Shown here in pieces: positions 34,924-43,527 of a DNA stretch of 64,000 nucleotides (position 1 is its first letter; the number at the start of each line of letters is the position of its first letter). The stretch spans positions 1,736,001 to 1,800,000 of the forward strand of contig NZ_CP095042.1 in assembly GCF_022919715.1 (NCBI RefSeq), written 5' to 3'. The notes under the pieces are model-generated. The model was not told the DNA's origin and searched no databases. It was given only the letters and a program-made list of their open reading frames with translations. Source of the stretch: Agromyces sp. H17E-10. Lineage in GTDB: Bacteria > Actinomycetota > Actinomycetes > Actinomycetales > Microbacteriaceae. The translations under genes were made by a program, and so were the position numbers.

Positions 34924-35973
34924 GGTATCGAAGACCGGGCCTGCGCTCGGGTCGTCGAGCACGCGTGCACCGAGGTCGTGCGGCAGGTCGCGCAGCTCGG
35001 GCGGGTTCCACGTGGGGTTGCGGTCCTTGTCGATGACCTGCGCGCGGATTCCCTCGTGCAGGTCGTGCTGCCCGAGGAACCAGTTCACCGCCCGGAACTC
35101 CTGCTCGAGCGCCGCTTCGAGGTTCGGCAGGGTGCGCGCCCGGCGCACCGACTCGAGGGTCACGGCCATCGCGGTCGGCGAGAGCGTCTCGAGCTCGTCG
35201 GCGGCGCTCGCGGCGTCGGGGTGCGCGTGCGCGCGCAGGCGCGCGATGATCTCGGCCACCGTGGGCGCCGAATAGCATTCGTCGATCCAGTCGCGTGCGA
35301 GCGCGAGGGTGGATGCCTCGGCCGGGGTCTCGTCGAAGAGCATGACGATCTCGGCGGGGCTGCCGGGGTCGGCGCGTTCGGCGAGCGCCTGCAGGAGGTG
35401 CGGCAGGTCGCGCGAGAGCACGTACGAGTCCGCGAAGCCGGCGTAGATCGCGTCGGCGGCGGTCATCGTGCGGGAGTTGAGGGCGAGGTGCACCCCGGTC
35501 TCGCCGGGCGCGCTCGCGAGCAGCCAGGTGCCGCCGACGTCGGGCGTGAAGCCGATGCGCGTCTCGGGCATCGCGAGCTTCGACCGCTCGGTGACGACAC
35601 GGATCGCGGCGTGCCCCGAGAGCCCGATGCCACCGCCCATGGTGATGCCGTCCATGATCGCCACGACCGGCTTCGGGAAGCGCGCGATCGCGGCGTCGAG
35701 CCGGTACTCGGTGCGGAAGAAGTCGCGCGCCTCGCCGTGCCCGTCGTTCGTCGCGTAGTGGTAGAGCTCCCGGATGTCGCCGCCCGCGCAGAACCCGCGG
35801 TCGCCGGCGCCGTCGAGCACGACGACGCCGACCTCGCTGTCGTGGCGCCACGCGTCGAACACGGCGGTCAGCTCGCGCACCATCTCGTACGAGAGGGCGT
35901 TGATGGCCTGGGGGCGGTCGAGCGTGACGTGGCCGACGCCGTCGGCGACCGTCGCGGAGATGTGGGCGCTCAC
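34915..35973 (-). CDS. 3-hydroxyisobutyryl-CoA hydrolase-like (enoyl-CoA hydratase/isomerase family)
   Basis: 352 residues. The crotonase oxyanion motifs FCAGGDIREL and DGITMGGGIGLSGH are present, with the HIBYL-CoA hydrolase features PETRIGFTPDVGGTWLLA and, near the C-terminus, FLGQHDLHEGIRAQVIDKDRNPTW. The enzyme functions in valine breakdown, a source of propionyl-CoA, which fits the nearby prp operon. GTG 35973 follows TACGGT (complement 35980-35985) by six bases, fixing a leaderless start. Confidence 0.87.
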   Translation of the reverse strand: MSAHISATVADGVGHVTLDRPQAINALSYEMVRELTAVFDAWRHDSEVGVVVLDGAGDRGFCAGGDIRELYHYATNDGHGEARDFFRTEYRLDAAIARFPKPVVAIMDGITMGGGIGLSGHAAIRVVTERSKLAMPETRIGFTPDVGGTWLLASAPGETGVHLALNSRTMTAADAIYAGFADSYVLSRDLPHLLQALAERADPGSPAEIVMLFDETPAEASTLALARDWIDECYSAPTVAEIIARLRAHAHPDAASAADELETLSPTAMAVTLESVRRARTLPNLEAALEQEFRAVNWFLGQHDLHEGIRAQVIDKDRNPTWNPPELRDLPHDLGARVLDDPSAGPVFDTGG

Positions 35974-36085
35974 GCTGCCACCGTATCGCCCTGAGCCGTC
36001 CTCCACAGGAGCGGATCCGTCACGTTCACACGTACAGAGTCCGGCGCCGGGGCCCTCTCGAATCAGCACGACGTAGCGTGCGAGC

Positions 36086-36481
36086 GTGGACCCGTTCGAG
36101 ATCATGGCCGAACCCGTGCGCCGACGCATCATCGAGGTGCTCGCTGTCGGATCGCACCCGTCGGGCATGGTGGCCGATGCCGTCGCAGGCGAGTTCGGAG
36201 TGTCGCGATCGGCCGTCTCGCACCACCTGAAGGTCCTGCGGGACCACGGGGTCGTGAAGGTGATCCCCGACTACACGCAGCGGCTCTACCTCCTGGAAGA
36301 GGGCTTCCTTCTCGAACTCGACGAGGCGGTCGGCGAGCTCTTTGCGCTCTGGCGCCATCGATACGGGTTCGGCACCGACGGCGATCCTCTTCGACTCGAA
36401 CCATCGCGAGTCCCGCACGCTGAGCGCCGGCTGCCAGCGCGTCTGCACCGGGCGGGCTGCAAGGGGCGGCGCGGTCGCTGA
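36086..36481 (+). CDS. ArsR family transcriptional regulator
   Basis: 131 residues. The winged helix is clear (AEPVRRRIIEVLAVGSHPSG; FGVSRSAVSHHLKVLRDHGVVKV). The last about 35 residues are Arg-rich and atypical (RRLPARLHRAGCKGRRGR), perhaps read-through into former non-coding sequence. No metal-binding Cys motif is seen, so a metal sensor role is unlikely. GTG 36086 lies six bases after TAGCGT at 36074. Confidence 0.82.
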   Translation: MDPFEIMAEPVRRRIIEVLAVGSHPSGMVADAVAGEFGVSRSAVSHHLKVLRDHGVVKVIPDYTQRLYLLEEGFLLELDEAVGELFALWRHRYGFGTDGDPLRLEPSRVPHAERRLPARLHRAGCKGRRGR

Positions 36482-36514
36482 GCGTGCCGCCGCCCTGGCG
36501 GATTCTCGTTCGAG

Positions 36515-36555
36515 CTGTTTCAGTTCCGCCTCATCGTGAGGCGGAACTGAAACAG
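36515..36555. terminator. Perfect 19-bp hairpin
   Basis: CTGTTTCAGTTCCGCCTCA (36515-36533) is followed by TCG and then its exact reverse complement (36537-36555). The stem is 19 bp with no mismatch and a 3-base loop, much longer than needed for a terminator and less GC-rich than its surroundings. It lies 34 bp after the ArsR gene and 95 bp before the LysE gene. No U-tract follows. Confidence 0.6.
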
Positions 36556-36649
36556 GTGAAACGGAGAACCAATGCGGCTCGTGCGTGCAACCCAACAGGG
36601 GTGAAGAAGTGCGATTCACGCGTGACGAGATGAGGCGTACGATTCCGGG

Positions 36650-37288
36650 ATGGTCCCCGCATCGAATCTCTGGGCGTTCGTCATCGCCTCGGTGGTGCTC
36701 ATCGTGATCCCCGGTCCGAGCGTGCTGTTCGTCATCGGGCGGTCGCTCGCGCTCGGACGGATGGGCGGCCTGCTCAGCGTCGTCGGCAACGAGCTCGGCA
36801 TGCTGCCGCTCGTCGCCGCTGTCGCGCTCGGCGTCGGGGCGATCGTCGCGCAGTCGGTCGCGCTCTTCACGATCATCAAGATCGCGGGTGCGCTGTACCT
36901 CGCCTACCTCGGTATCCAGGCGATCCGGCATCGCGCGGATGCCTCGGCCGCGGTCGCCGGCAAGGTGGCGCGCCGCTCGCCATGGCGCCTGCTCGCCGAA
37001 GGCTTCGTCGTGGGCATCTCGAACCCCAAGACCATCGCGTTCTTCGTCGCAGTGCTGCCGCAGTTCGTCGACTTCCACGCGGGTTCCATCCCCCTGCAGA
37101 TGGCCGAGCTCGGCGTCGTGTTCGTCGTGCTCGCCCTCGTGTGCGACTCGGTCTGGGCGCTCGCGGCCGGCTCGGCCCGCGACTGGTTCGCGAAGTCGCC
37201 GAAGCGCGCCGAGCACCTCGCCGCGACCGGCGGCGTGATGATGATCGGGCTCGGCGGCGTGCTCGCGCTCAGCGGCTCCAAGCACTGA
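36650..37288 (+). CDS. LysE/RhtB family amino-acid exporter
   Basis: 212 residues with about six helices. The family signature VIPGPSVLFVIGRSLALGRMGGLLSVVGNELG opens the protein, and GISNPKTIAFFVAVLPQFVD is the second signature. Exports amino acids or small metabolites; the substrate is unknown. TACGAT at 36638-36643 lies six bases before ATG, so the mRNA is likely leaderless. Confidence 0.9.
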   Translation: MVPASNLWAFVIASVVLIVIPGPSVLFVIGRSLALGRMGGLLSVVGNELGMLPLVAAVALGVGAIVAQSVALFTIIKIAGALYLAYLGIQAIRHRADASAAVAGKVARRSPWRLLAEGFVVGISNPKTIAFFVAVLPQFVDFHAGSIPLQMAELGVVFVVLALVCDSVWALAAGSARDWFAKSPKRAEHLAATGGVMMIGLGGVLALSGSKH

Positions 37289-37297
37289 CGTCGCCCC

Positions 37298-37390
37298 GGT
37301 GGTCGAGTAGCGAGCGCCAGCGAGCGTATCGAGACCCGTCGCGAGGGGTCTCGATACGCGTGCTCCTTCGTCGCGCGCTACTCGACCACC
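37298..37390. repeat. REP-like inverted repeat, type B (complete)
   Basis: Left arm 37298-37337 begins GGTGGTCGAGTAGCGAGC and ends GTATCGAGACCC; right arm 37345-37390 begins GGGGTCTCGATACG and ends CTACTCGACCACC. Loop of seven bases. It lies between the convergent LysE and PEBP genes, just outside their stop codons. The arms differ from type A in GAGTAG for GAGGAG and GTATCGAGACC for GTCTCGAAACC. Confidence 0.82.
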
Positions 37391-37396
37391 GAGGGG

Positions 37397-37954
37397 TTAC
37401 GCGTCGGCGGGGTTCAGGTCGGTGCCGAGGAGGATGCCGCGGGCCACGCTGTTGAAGAAGCACTGCGCGCTCAGCACGGTCGGCGTCGTCGTCGCGGGGT
37501 CGACGTCGAGCCGCTCCACGCCGAGCGCGTGCACGACGAAGAAGTAGCGGTGCACGCCCGTTCCGGGAGGCGGGCCCGAGCCGCGGTACCTCGGCTCGCG
37601 GTACTCGTTGTCGAGCACGGTCACGCCCTCGGGCAGCAGTCCCCGCGACAGCGCGTCGGGCGCGCCCGCGCCGGCCTCGAGCGAGGTCGTCGTCACCGGG
37701 ATGTTCGCGACCGCCCAGTGCCACCAACCGGCTCCGCTCGGAGCATCCGGGTCGAAGCAGGTGACGGCGAAGCTCTTCGTCTCGGCGGGGAACCCCGACC
37801 AGCTCAGCTGCGGCGAGACGTCCTGGCCGCCCCGGCCGGCACTGCGCTGCGGCGCTGCGAGCTGCCCGCCGGCCTCGAGGTCGGCGCTCGTGACGGTGAA
37901 CGAGCCGATGGGCCTCAGGGCCTGCAACTGCGCGTAGGGATCGTGGTCGAACAT
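37397..37954 (-). CDS. YbhB/YbcL family PEBP-like protein
   Basis: 185 residues. Phosphatidylethanolamine-binding-protein motifs: DVSPQLSWSGFPAETKSFAVTCFDPDAP, WWHWAVANIP and VHRYFFVVHAL. Bacterial members are cytoplasmic with an anion-binding pocket; the role is unresolved. No signal peptide. GAGAGGACACC precedes ATG 37954. Stop is TAA, uncommon here. Confidence 0.88.
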   Translation of the reverse strand: MFDHDPYAQLQALRPIGSFTVTSADLEAGGQLAAPQRSAGRGGQDVSPQLSWSGFPAETKSFAVTCFDPDAPSGAGWWHWAVANIPVTTTSLEAGAGAPDALSRGLLPEGVTVLDNEYREPRYRGSGPPPGTGVHRYFFVVHALGVERLDVDPATTTPTVLSAQCFFNSVARGILLGTDLNPADA

Positions 37955-38023
37955 CGGTGTCCTCTCCCGACCCGGGTCGAGGCATCCGGGCCGATCGTCA
38001 GCCTACGCCCGTAGGATCTGCGG

Positions 38024-38923
38024 GTGCCCGTCGCGAAGATCCTGCTCTACTACGCCTTCACGCCGCTCGCCGATCCCGAGGCGATCCGGCTGTGGCAGCG
38101 CGGGCTCGCCGAGTCGCTCGGGCTGCGCGGCCGCATCCTGATCTCGAAGGACGGCCTCAACGGCACCCTCGGCGGTGAGCTCGGTGCGCTCAAGCGGTAC
38201 GTGCGAAGGACCCGTGAGTACCCGCCGTTCGCGCACGTCGACTTCAAGTGGAGCATGGGCACCGGTCTCGACGACGCGGGACGCAGCCTCGACTTCCCGA
38301 AGCTCAGCGTCAAGGTGCGCGACGAGATCGTCTCGTTCGGAGCGCCCGGCGAGCTGCGGGTCGACGACGCGGGCGTCGTGGGCGGCGGCACGAAGCTGAG
38401 CCCCGACGACCTGCACGAGCTCGTCGGCGAGCGCGGCGACGACGTCGTGTTCTTCGACGGGCGCAATGCGCTCGAGGCCGGGATCGGACGCTTCCGCGGC
38501 GCGATCGTGCCGCCGACCGAGACGACCCGCGACTTCATCGGGCTGCTCGACTCGGGCGCGTACGACCACCTCAAGGACCGACCGGTCGTCACGTACTGCA
38601 CGGGCGGCATCCGCTGCGAGGTGCTCTCGAGCCTCATGGCGAGCCGCGGGTTCGGCGAGGTGTACCAGCTCGACGGCGGCATCGTGCGCTACGGCGAGCG
38701 GTTCGGCGACGACGGGCTCTGGGAGGGCTCGCTCTACGTCTTCGACGGCCGCGGCTCGATCGACTTCAGCGACCACGCGGCCGTCATCGGCGAGTGCGCG
38801 CGCTGCGGTACGGCGACGAACCGCACCGCCAACTGCACGGATGCCTCGTGCGACGCCGAGTTCGTGCTGTGCGCGTCGTGCGGGGTCGCGCCGTGCGCGG
38901 CGCACGTCCTCCCCGCTGGTTGA
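38024..38923 (+). CDS. trhO: tRNA uridine(34) hydroxylase, rhodanese-related
   Basis: 299 residues. An N-terminal ferredoxin-like domain ([36 protein letters not shown]) precedes a rhodanese domain with catalytic loop [18 protein letters not shown]-terminal Cys-rich tail has several CxxC pairs ([14 protein letters not shown]) that may bind zinc. TrhO makes 5-hydroxyuridine at the tRNA wobble base using oxygen. GTG 38024 follows TAGGAT at 38012 by six bases. The TGA stop lies in a type B repeat arm. Confidence 0.88.
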   Translation: MPVAKILLYYAFTPLADPEAIRLWQRGLAESLGLRGRILISKDGLNGTLGGELGALKRYVRRTREYPPFAHVDFKWSMGTGLDDAGRSLDFPKLSVKVRDEIVSFGAPGELRVDDAGVVGGGTKLSPDDLHELVGERGDDVVFFDGRNALEAGIGRFRGAIVPPTETTRDFIGLLDSGAYDHLKDRPVVTYCTGGIRCEVLSSLMASRGFGEVYQLDGGIVRYGERFGDDGLWEGSLYVFDGRGSIDFSDHAAVIGECARCGTATNRTANCTDASCDAEFVLCASCGVAPCAAHVLPAG

Positions 38924-39032
38924 GTAGCGCCGCGCGCAGCGCGACGCGTATCGAAACCCGGTGACCGGGTCTCGAGAGCGGCTCGCCGGGTTTCGATACG
39001 CGTCCGACTCCGTCGGGCGCTACTCAACCAGC
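38915..39032. repeat. REP-like inverted repeat, type B variant with long centre
   Basis: Left arm 38915-38961 (GCTGGTTGAGTAGCG ... GTATCGAAACCCGG) and right arm 38986-39032 (CCGGGTTTCGATACG ... CTACTCAACCAGC) flank a 24-base centre that itself contains GGGTCTCGAGA. The outer sequence supplies the stop codons of both convergent genes: TGA 38921-38923 (trhO) and, on the minus strand, 39024-39026 (TetR). Confidence 0.82.
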
Positions 39033-39599
39033 GGGAGGCGCCGCGATCGCCGCGACCGCCAGCGCGAGCTCGTCGCCGGTCGGCACGAGCGAGGGGTCGA
39101 CGAGCCACAGGATGCCGAGGCTCTGCACGAGCGTGAACTCCAGCTTCGCGACCGCCTCGACCTGTTCGTCGTCGAGCTCGGGACGTGATGCACGCAGGTG
39201 CTCGGCGATGCCCCGCACCGCCTCGTTCGACGCCGCCGCGAGATCGTGCCCGCCGCCGGGCCCGCGCAGCACCCGCACCGTGTTCTCGAGGCTCGCGATC
39301 AGGGCTTCGCGATTGTCGGCGAACACCTCCGGCATCCGGTTGAAGAGCGCGGCGAAGCCCCCGAGCAGCGGCAAGGCCGTGGTCTCGCGGATGACCTCGT
39401 CGATGCGGTCGCCGATGCCCGAGCCGAGCGACTCGGTGAGCGCCTCGGTGATGAGCTGATCCTTCGAGCCGAAGTGGTAGCCGATCGCCGCGAGGCTCAC
39501 GCCCGCGGCCGCGGCGATGTCGCGCGCGGTCGCCTTCGCCACGCCGCGCTCGAGGATCACGCGCCGCGCGCCCTCGAGCAGGTCTTCACGATTGCCCAT
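39024..39599 (-). CDS. TetR family regulator, divergent from FAD monooxygenase
   Basis: 191 residues. HTH in residues 8-50 (GARRVILERGVAKATARDIAAAAGVSLAAIGYHFGSKDQL), with a TetR_C-like helical remainder. TAGCAT (complement 39606-39611) lies six bases before ATG, a leaderless start. Palindromic AGACAAAYGTCT sites fill the 105-bp gap to the divergent monooxygenase gene, so it likely represses that gene and itself. The last residues (PPAG) and stop lie in a repeat arm. Confidence 0.88.
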   Translation of the reverse strand: MGNREDLLEGARRVILERGVAKATARDIAAAAGVSLAAIGYHFGSKDQLITEALTESLGSGIGDRIDEVIRETTALPLLGGFAALFNRMPEVFADNREALIASLENTVRVLRGPGGGHDLAAASNEAVRGIAEHLRASRPELDDEQVEAVAKLEFTLVQSLGILWLVDPSLVPTGDELALAVAAIAAPPAG

Positions 39600-39620
39600 G
39601 GCCCCATGCTAGCGAACGAT

Positions 39621-39684
39621 TCAGACATTTGTATTAGACAAACGTCTGAATCCGGTGTAGAACATTCGTGTCAGACAAATGTCT
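39621..39684. promoter_or_regulatory. TetR operators, AGACAAAYGTCT
   Basis: Palindromes AGACAAACGTCT (39636-39647) and AGACAAATGTCT (39673-39684), 37 bp apart, plus a degenerate copy AGACATTTGTAT at 39623-39634. The first two copies also form a larger inverted repeat TTCAGACATTTGT/ACAAACGTCTGAA with one mismatch. All lie between the divergent TetR and monooxygenase genes in an AT-rich island. Confidence 0.8.
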
Positions 39685-39704
39685 CAACCTGAAGGAGCAC
39701 GACG

Positions 39705-40949
39705 ATGAGCACGACCTCCGCACCGCACGTCCTGATCTCGGGCGCCGGCATCGCCGGGCTCGCCCTCGCGCTGCAGCTCACCCGCAGCGGCATCGGCTCG
39801 ACCGTGGTCGAACGCGCCGAGGCGCCGCGACCCGGCGGCCAGGCCGTCGACCTGCGCGGCGCGAGCCGCGAGGTCGCCGAGCGCATGGGCCTCATGCCCG
39901 GCATCGACGCACGCCGGGTGCACGAGCTCGGCATGTCGTACGTCGACGGCGAGGGGCGCGTCTTCGGCCGCATGTCGATGGAGGACTTCGACGGGGAGGG
40001 CGCGGTCGCCGAGATCGAGATCGCCCGCGGCGACCTCGCCGAGGTCCTCCTCGAGGCGCTCGACCAGGCCGCCGCCACCGCACCCGGGCTCGTCGAGGTG
40101 CGCTACGGCGACCGCATCACCGCGCTCGAGCAGCACCCCGACCGCGTCGACGTCGTGTTCGAGCACGCTGCGCCCGCCTCGTTCGACCTCGTCGTGGGCG
40201 CCGACGGCGTGCACTCGGCGACCCGCCGCCTCGCGTTCGGCCCCGAGGAGGAGTATGCGCACCCGCTCGGCGGCTACGCCGCGTTCTTCACCCTCCCGAC
40301 GCCGAGCGACCTCGAGCCCGGCTGGTTCGCGCTGCGCTTCGTGCCCGGCATCGCCTTCGGCCTGCGGCCCGACCGCGACCCTTCGACGTCGAAGGCGATC
40401 CTGACGCTGCGCGGTGCGCACGACCCCGCACTGCGGGGCGATCGTGTCGCCCAGGAAGCGCTCGTGCGCCGCGCTCTCGAAGGCGCCGGGTGGCACGCCG
40501 ACACGATCGTCGCGGCGATGGCCGAGGCATCCGACTTCTATTTCGACGAGCTCGTGCGCATCGACCTCGACGCGCCCGTGAACGGCCGGGTGGCGCTGCT
40601 CGGCGACGCCGCCTCGTGCGGCTCGCCGATGACCGGCATGGGCACCGCGACGGCCCTCATCGGCGCGTACCTGCTCGCGGAGCACGTCGCGGCCCGGCCC
40701 GGCGACCTGGAGGCGGCGCTCACCCGCTACGCGGTCGACATCGCGCCGTTCGTCGAGGCCGGCAAGAAGATCCCGGGCGGCGGCATCGACCGGATGGTGC
40801 CCGCGACGCCGTTCGCCGCGGCGATGGCCCGCGCGACGACCCGGGTCATGCTGTCGAAGCCGCTGCTGCCGCTCGTGCGCCGCATGTTCGCAGCGGGCAA
40901 CGCCGAGCTCGCGCTGCCGGCCGTGGAGCGGCCCGTCCCCGTGGCATGA
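39705..40949 (+). CDS. FAD-dependent monooxygenase, TetX/PHBH-like
   Basis: 414 residues. FAD motif VLISGAGIAGLALALQLTRSG at the N-terminus, DG motif DLVVGADGVHSATRRLAFG near 165 and the GD motif GRVALLGDAASCGSPMTGMGTA near 300. The arrangement matches class A flavin monooxygenases, including antibiotic-modifying members; the substrate is not identifiable. GAAGGAGC precedes ATG 39705. Regulation by the divergent TetR is inferred from the operators. The TGA stop is in the first unit of a tandem repeat. Confidence 0.88.
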   Translation: MSTTSAPHVLISGAGIAGLALALQLTRSGIGSTVVERAEAPRPGGQAVDLRGASREVAERMGLMPGIDARRVHELGMSYVDGEGRVFGRMSMEDFDGEGAVAEIEIARGDLAEVLLEALDQAAATAPGLVEVRYGDRITALEQHPDRVDVVFEHAAPASFDLVVGADGVHSATRRLAFGPEEEYAHPLGGYAAFFTLPTPSDLEPGWFALRFVPGIAFGLRPDRDPSTSKAILTLRGAHDPALRGDRVAQEALVRRALEGAGWHADTIVAAMAEASDFYFDELVRIDLDAPVNGRVALLGDAASCGSPMTGMGTATALIGAYLLAEHVAARPGDLEAALTRYAVDIAPFVEAGKKIPGGGIDRMVPATPFAAAMARATTRVMLSKPLLPLVRRMFAAGNAELALPAVERPVPVA

Positions 40950-41012
40950 CTCAGCGCGGCGGCGTGACCGGCGCGGCAGCGTGACTCAGCGCGGTCGCAT
41001 GACTCAGCGCGG
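40947..41012. repeat. Tandem 17-18 bp repeat, four units
   Basis: TGACTCAGCGCGG occurs at 40947-40959, 40982-40994 and 41000-41012, with a degenerate copy TGACCGGCGCGG at 40965-40976. The period is 17-18 bp. The palindrome TGACTCA reads TGA on both strands; the first unit provides the plus-strand stop of the monooxygenase and the last provides the minus-strand stop of the LssY_C gene. Confidence 0.75.
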
Positions 41013-42452
41013 CCGCCGCGACCACCTGCGCGCGGCACGGCTCGACAGCGCCAGCAGCACGAGGATGTCGGCCGCGAGCGTCAGCAGCGTCGTCTGCAGG
41101 GTGATCTCGTCGCCGCCGAGCCACCAGTCGATCGCCGACAGCATCGTCGACAGCACGGCCACGACCATGACCGTGATGCGGGCCCAGTTGCTGCCGCGGT
41201 AGACGAGCCACGCGAACACGAGCTGGCCGATGAGCACGACGACCCCGCCGACGATGAAGACCCACAGCACGATCTGCGCGGCCTCGGCGTCGCCGACGTC
41301 ATCGAGGTGGATGTCGGCCTCGCGCACGATCGTCGGCCACTGCACCGCGAGCGAGATCAGCCAGAGCACGCCGAGCAGCACCCGCACGACGATGAGCAGC
41401 GCCCCGAGCGAGATCGCGATCGGCCGGCGGTCGGCTCGGGCCCGGGGCATCCCGCCGGCATCGCGCTCGGCGAGCCGCGCGAACGGCTCGAACGCGGTGC
41501 GCTTGCCGACGTCGACCTCGGCGACGGCGGCGACGTCGTCGGCGGCGGCGGCGGCGGCCGGATGCGGCGCGAGCCCGCCCGCCCGCGCGGACGCCGCGCC
41601 CTCGCCGAGCCCCGAGCCGACCGCGTCGCCGAGCGCGACGATCGGCAGGTCGCCGTCGGTGCGGATCGTGTCGCCGCCGCCGTTGCGCGAGTGGTAGCCG
41701 GTCGAGAAGTCGCGGATGACGCCCACCTCGACCGGCACGCCCGAGTCGACGAGGGTGCGCACGATGTGGTCGCGCTCGACGTCGGTGTCGGCGTCGATCT
41801 TGTGGGTGACCTGCAGGGTGAACAGCGAGAACCCGACCGACTTGTCGAACGTGCCGGCGGCGAGCCAGCCGACGCGACGCCCGCCGGGCAGCAGCCATCC
41901 GTCGGGCGTGCGCCAGAACCGCACGTGGTGGCGCTTGGCGGGGTTGCCCTCGACCTCCTGCTGGTAGGCGAAGTCCTGCATGCGCCCGAAGAGGAACAGC
42001 GGGCTCACGGGCGCCTCGTCGTAGCTGCGTCGGGTGAGCGTCGACGTGATGATGCGCCAGCTCGATCGGGCGTCGACGTCGTCGGCACGGGTCCAGCCGG
42101 CCGCCAGCATCGCCTCGTGCACCGAGCGTTCGTCGCCGAGGAGCGCGAGGTTGACGGGGTCGCCGAGCAGGCCGTCGCTCGTGCGGGCCCGGCCGATGAA
42201 GTAGTCGGGCACGTAGATCGTCGTGAGGATGCGGTGCAGGCGCGGCAGCACGAGGTAGGCGAGCACGAGCCAGAACACGACGAAGAACAGCAGCCCGAAC
42301 CAGCCCCAGTCGAAGCTCTGCTGCAGGATCAGCCATGCCAGCCAGACCGCGGCGACGCCGGCGTAGACGAAGAAGAATCCGTCGAGCACGGCGTTCGCCG
42401 AGATGCGGCCGGCGCGCGGCGATGCGGATGCCCCGGCCGACTGCTCCCCCAT
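41004..42452 (-). CDS. LssY C-terminal domain membrane protein
   Basis: 482 residues. Two N-terminal helices (GFFFVYAGVAAVWLAWLILQ; WFGLLFFVVFWLVLAYLVLP) precede a soluble LssY_C-type domain (DPVNLALLGDERSVHEAMLAAGW; FGRMQDFAYQQE; RHHVRFWRTPDGW). Four C-terminal helices follow. LssY_C occurs with PAP2 phosphatases in Legionella and in membrane proteins of unknown role. TAGCAT (complement 42459-42464) lies six bases before ATG. Confidence 0.8.
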   Translation of the reverse strand: MGEQSAGASASPRAGRISANAVLDGFFFVYAGVAAVWLAWLILQQSFDWGWFGLLFFVVFWLVLAYLVLPRLHRILTTIYVPDYFIGRARTSDGLLGDPVNLALLGDERSVHEAMLAAGWTRADDVDARSSWRIITSTLTRRSYDEAPVSPLFLFGRMQDFAYQQEVEGNPAKRHHVRFWRTPDGWLLPGGRRVGWLAAGTFDKSVGFSLFTLQVTHKIDADTDVERDHIVRTLVDSGVPVEVGVIRDFSTGYHSRNGGGDTIRTDGDLPIVALGDAVGSGLGEGAASARAGGLAPHPAAAAAADDVAAVAEVDVGKRTAFEPFARLAERDAGGMPRARADRRPIAISLGALLIVVRVLLGVLWLISLAVQWPTIVREADIHLDDVGDAEAAQIVLWVFIVGGVVVLIGQLVFAWLVYRGSNWARITVMVVAVLSTMLSAIDWWLGGDEITLQTTLLTLAADILVLLALSSRAARRWSRRPR

Positions 42453-42519
42453 GTCCGAATGCTACTCGCGGGCGGTCGTGGCCGGGCGGGCTGTCGGACC
42501 AGACCCCTAGGTTGGAATC

Positions 42520-43290
42520 ATGACCCTCGCCGAGACCGCCGCCGAACTCCGCCGCCTGCACGCCGCCCCCGAGCTCCTCCAGGTGGTGAACGTGTGGGAC
42601 GTCGTCAGCGCCCGCGCCGTCGCCGCCCTGCCCGAGACCCGCGCCATCGCGACGGCCGGCCACTCGATCGCCGCGTCGTTCGGCTACCCCGACGGCGAGA
42701 TCCCCGTCGACCGCATGCTCGACATGGCGGGTCGCATCGCGCGCTCGGTCGAGGTGCCGGTGAGCGCCGACCTCGACGACGGCTACGGCGCCCCGGGCGA
42801 GACCGTTCGCCGCGCGATCGGCGAGGGCATCGTCGGCGCGAACATCGAAGACCGCCTGAAGCCGCTCGCCGAGTCGGTCGCCGTCGTCGAGGCCGCCGTC
42901 GCAGCCGCCGACGCCGAAGGCGTGCCGTTCGCGCTCAACGCCCGCACCGACGCGTGGCTGCGCGGCCACGATCGCCCGCGCGAGGTGTGGATCGCCGACG
43001 TGATCGAGCGCGGTCGTGCGTTCCTCGACGCAGGTGCGACGACCGTGTTCGTGCCGGGCGTGTTCGGCGAGGCCGAGATCGAAGAGCTCGTCGCGGGCAT
43101 CGGCGAGCAGAAGATCTCGCTCATCGGACTGCCGGGCATCCCCGCACCCGCGCGTCTCGAAGCGCTCGGCGTCGCCCGCCTGTCGTACGGACCGACCACG
43201 CAGCGCGTCGCGCTCGGCGCGCTCCAAGACCTCGCGAGCGGGCTCTACGCGGGCGGCGTGCTGCCCGAGGGCATCCGTCCGCTGAACTGA
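42520..43290 (+). CDS. Isocitrate lyase/PEP mutase superfamily protein
   Basis: 256 residues of ICL/PEPM barrel: VVNVWDVVSARAVA opens, SADLDDGYG binds metal, and GANIEDRL replaces the K-(K/R)-C-G-H loop of lyases. Without that Cys it is unlikely to be an isocitrate or methylisocitrate lyase and is closer to PEP mutase/oxaloacetate-hydrolase-like members. TAGGTT at 42508 is six bases before ATG. It stands alone; no phosphonate genes are nearby. Confidence 0.82.
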   Translation: MTLAETAAELRRLHAAPELLQVVNVWDVVSARAVAALPETRAIATAGHSIAASFGYPDGEIPVDRMLDMAGRIARSVEVPVSADLDDGYGAPGETVRRAIGEGIVGANIEDRLKPLAESVAVVEAAVAAADAEGVPFALNARTDAWLRGHDRPREVWIADVIERGRAFLDAGATTVFVPGVFGEAEIEELVAGIGEQKISLIGLPGIPAPARLEALGVARLSYGPTTQRVALGALQDLASGLYAGGVLPEGIRPLN

Positions 43291-43314
43291 GCGGCGGCGG
43301 GGCGGGGGCGCCGC

Positions 43315-43362
43315 CGCCGGTGGTCTCGACACGGCGCGGCGCGCCTCCTCGACCGACGACGG
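43315..43362. repeat. Degenerate REP-like arm
   Basis: The sequence GGTGGTCTCGACACGG followed by CGCCTCCTCGACC resembles one arm of the type A/B elements with the centre deleted. It lies in the 237-bp gap between the lyase gene and the ABC operon. Nothing else clear is visible in this gap apart from the Shine-Dalgarno region GAGGAGGGCGC of the next gene. Confidence 0.45.
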
Positions 43363-43527
43363 GCGACCTCGATTCCGACCCCTGATCTGCGAATCCCCCA
43401 TGAGACGGATGCCTCGGCGCTGACGCGCTCGCTAGGGTGGCCGTGTGGCGACCTCCGGGTCGCCCTGGGCTGTGCGGGGCGCGGCCCGTTGCGCGGCCCA
43501 TCACGCCCCCGACGTTGAGGAGGGCGC

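Noticed and set aside
42520..43290. Second methylisocitrate lyase for the prp pathway
   Set aside because: The catalytic K-(K/R)-C-G-H loop is absent, unlike in prpB at 29785-30684.
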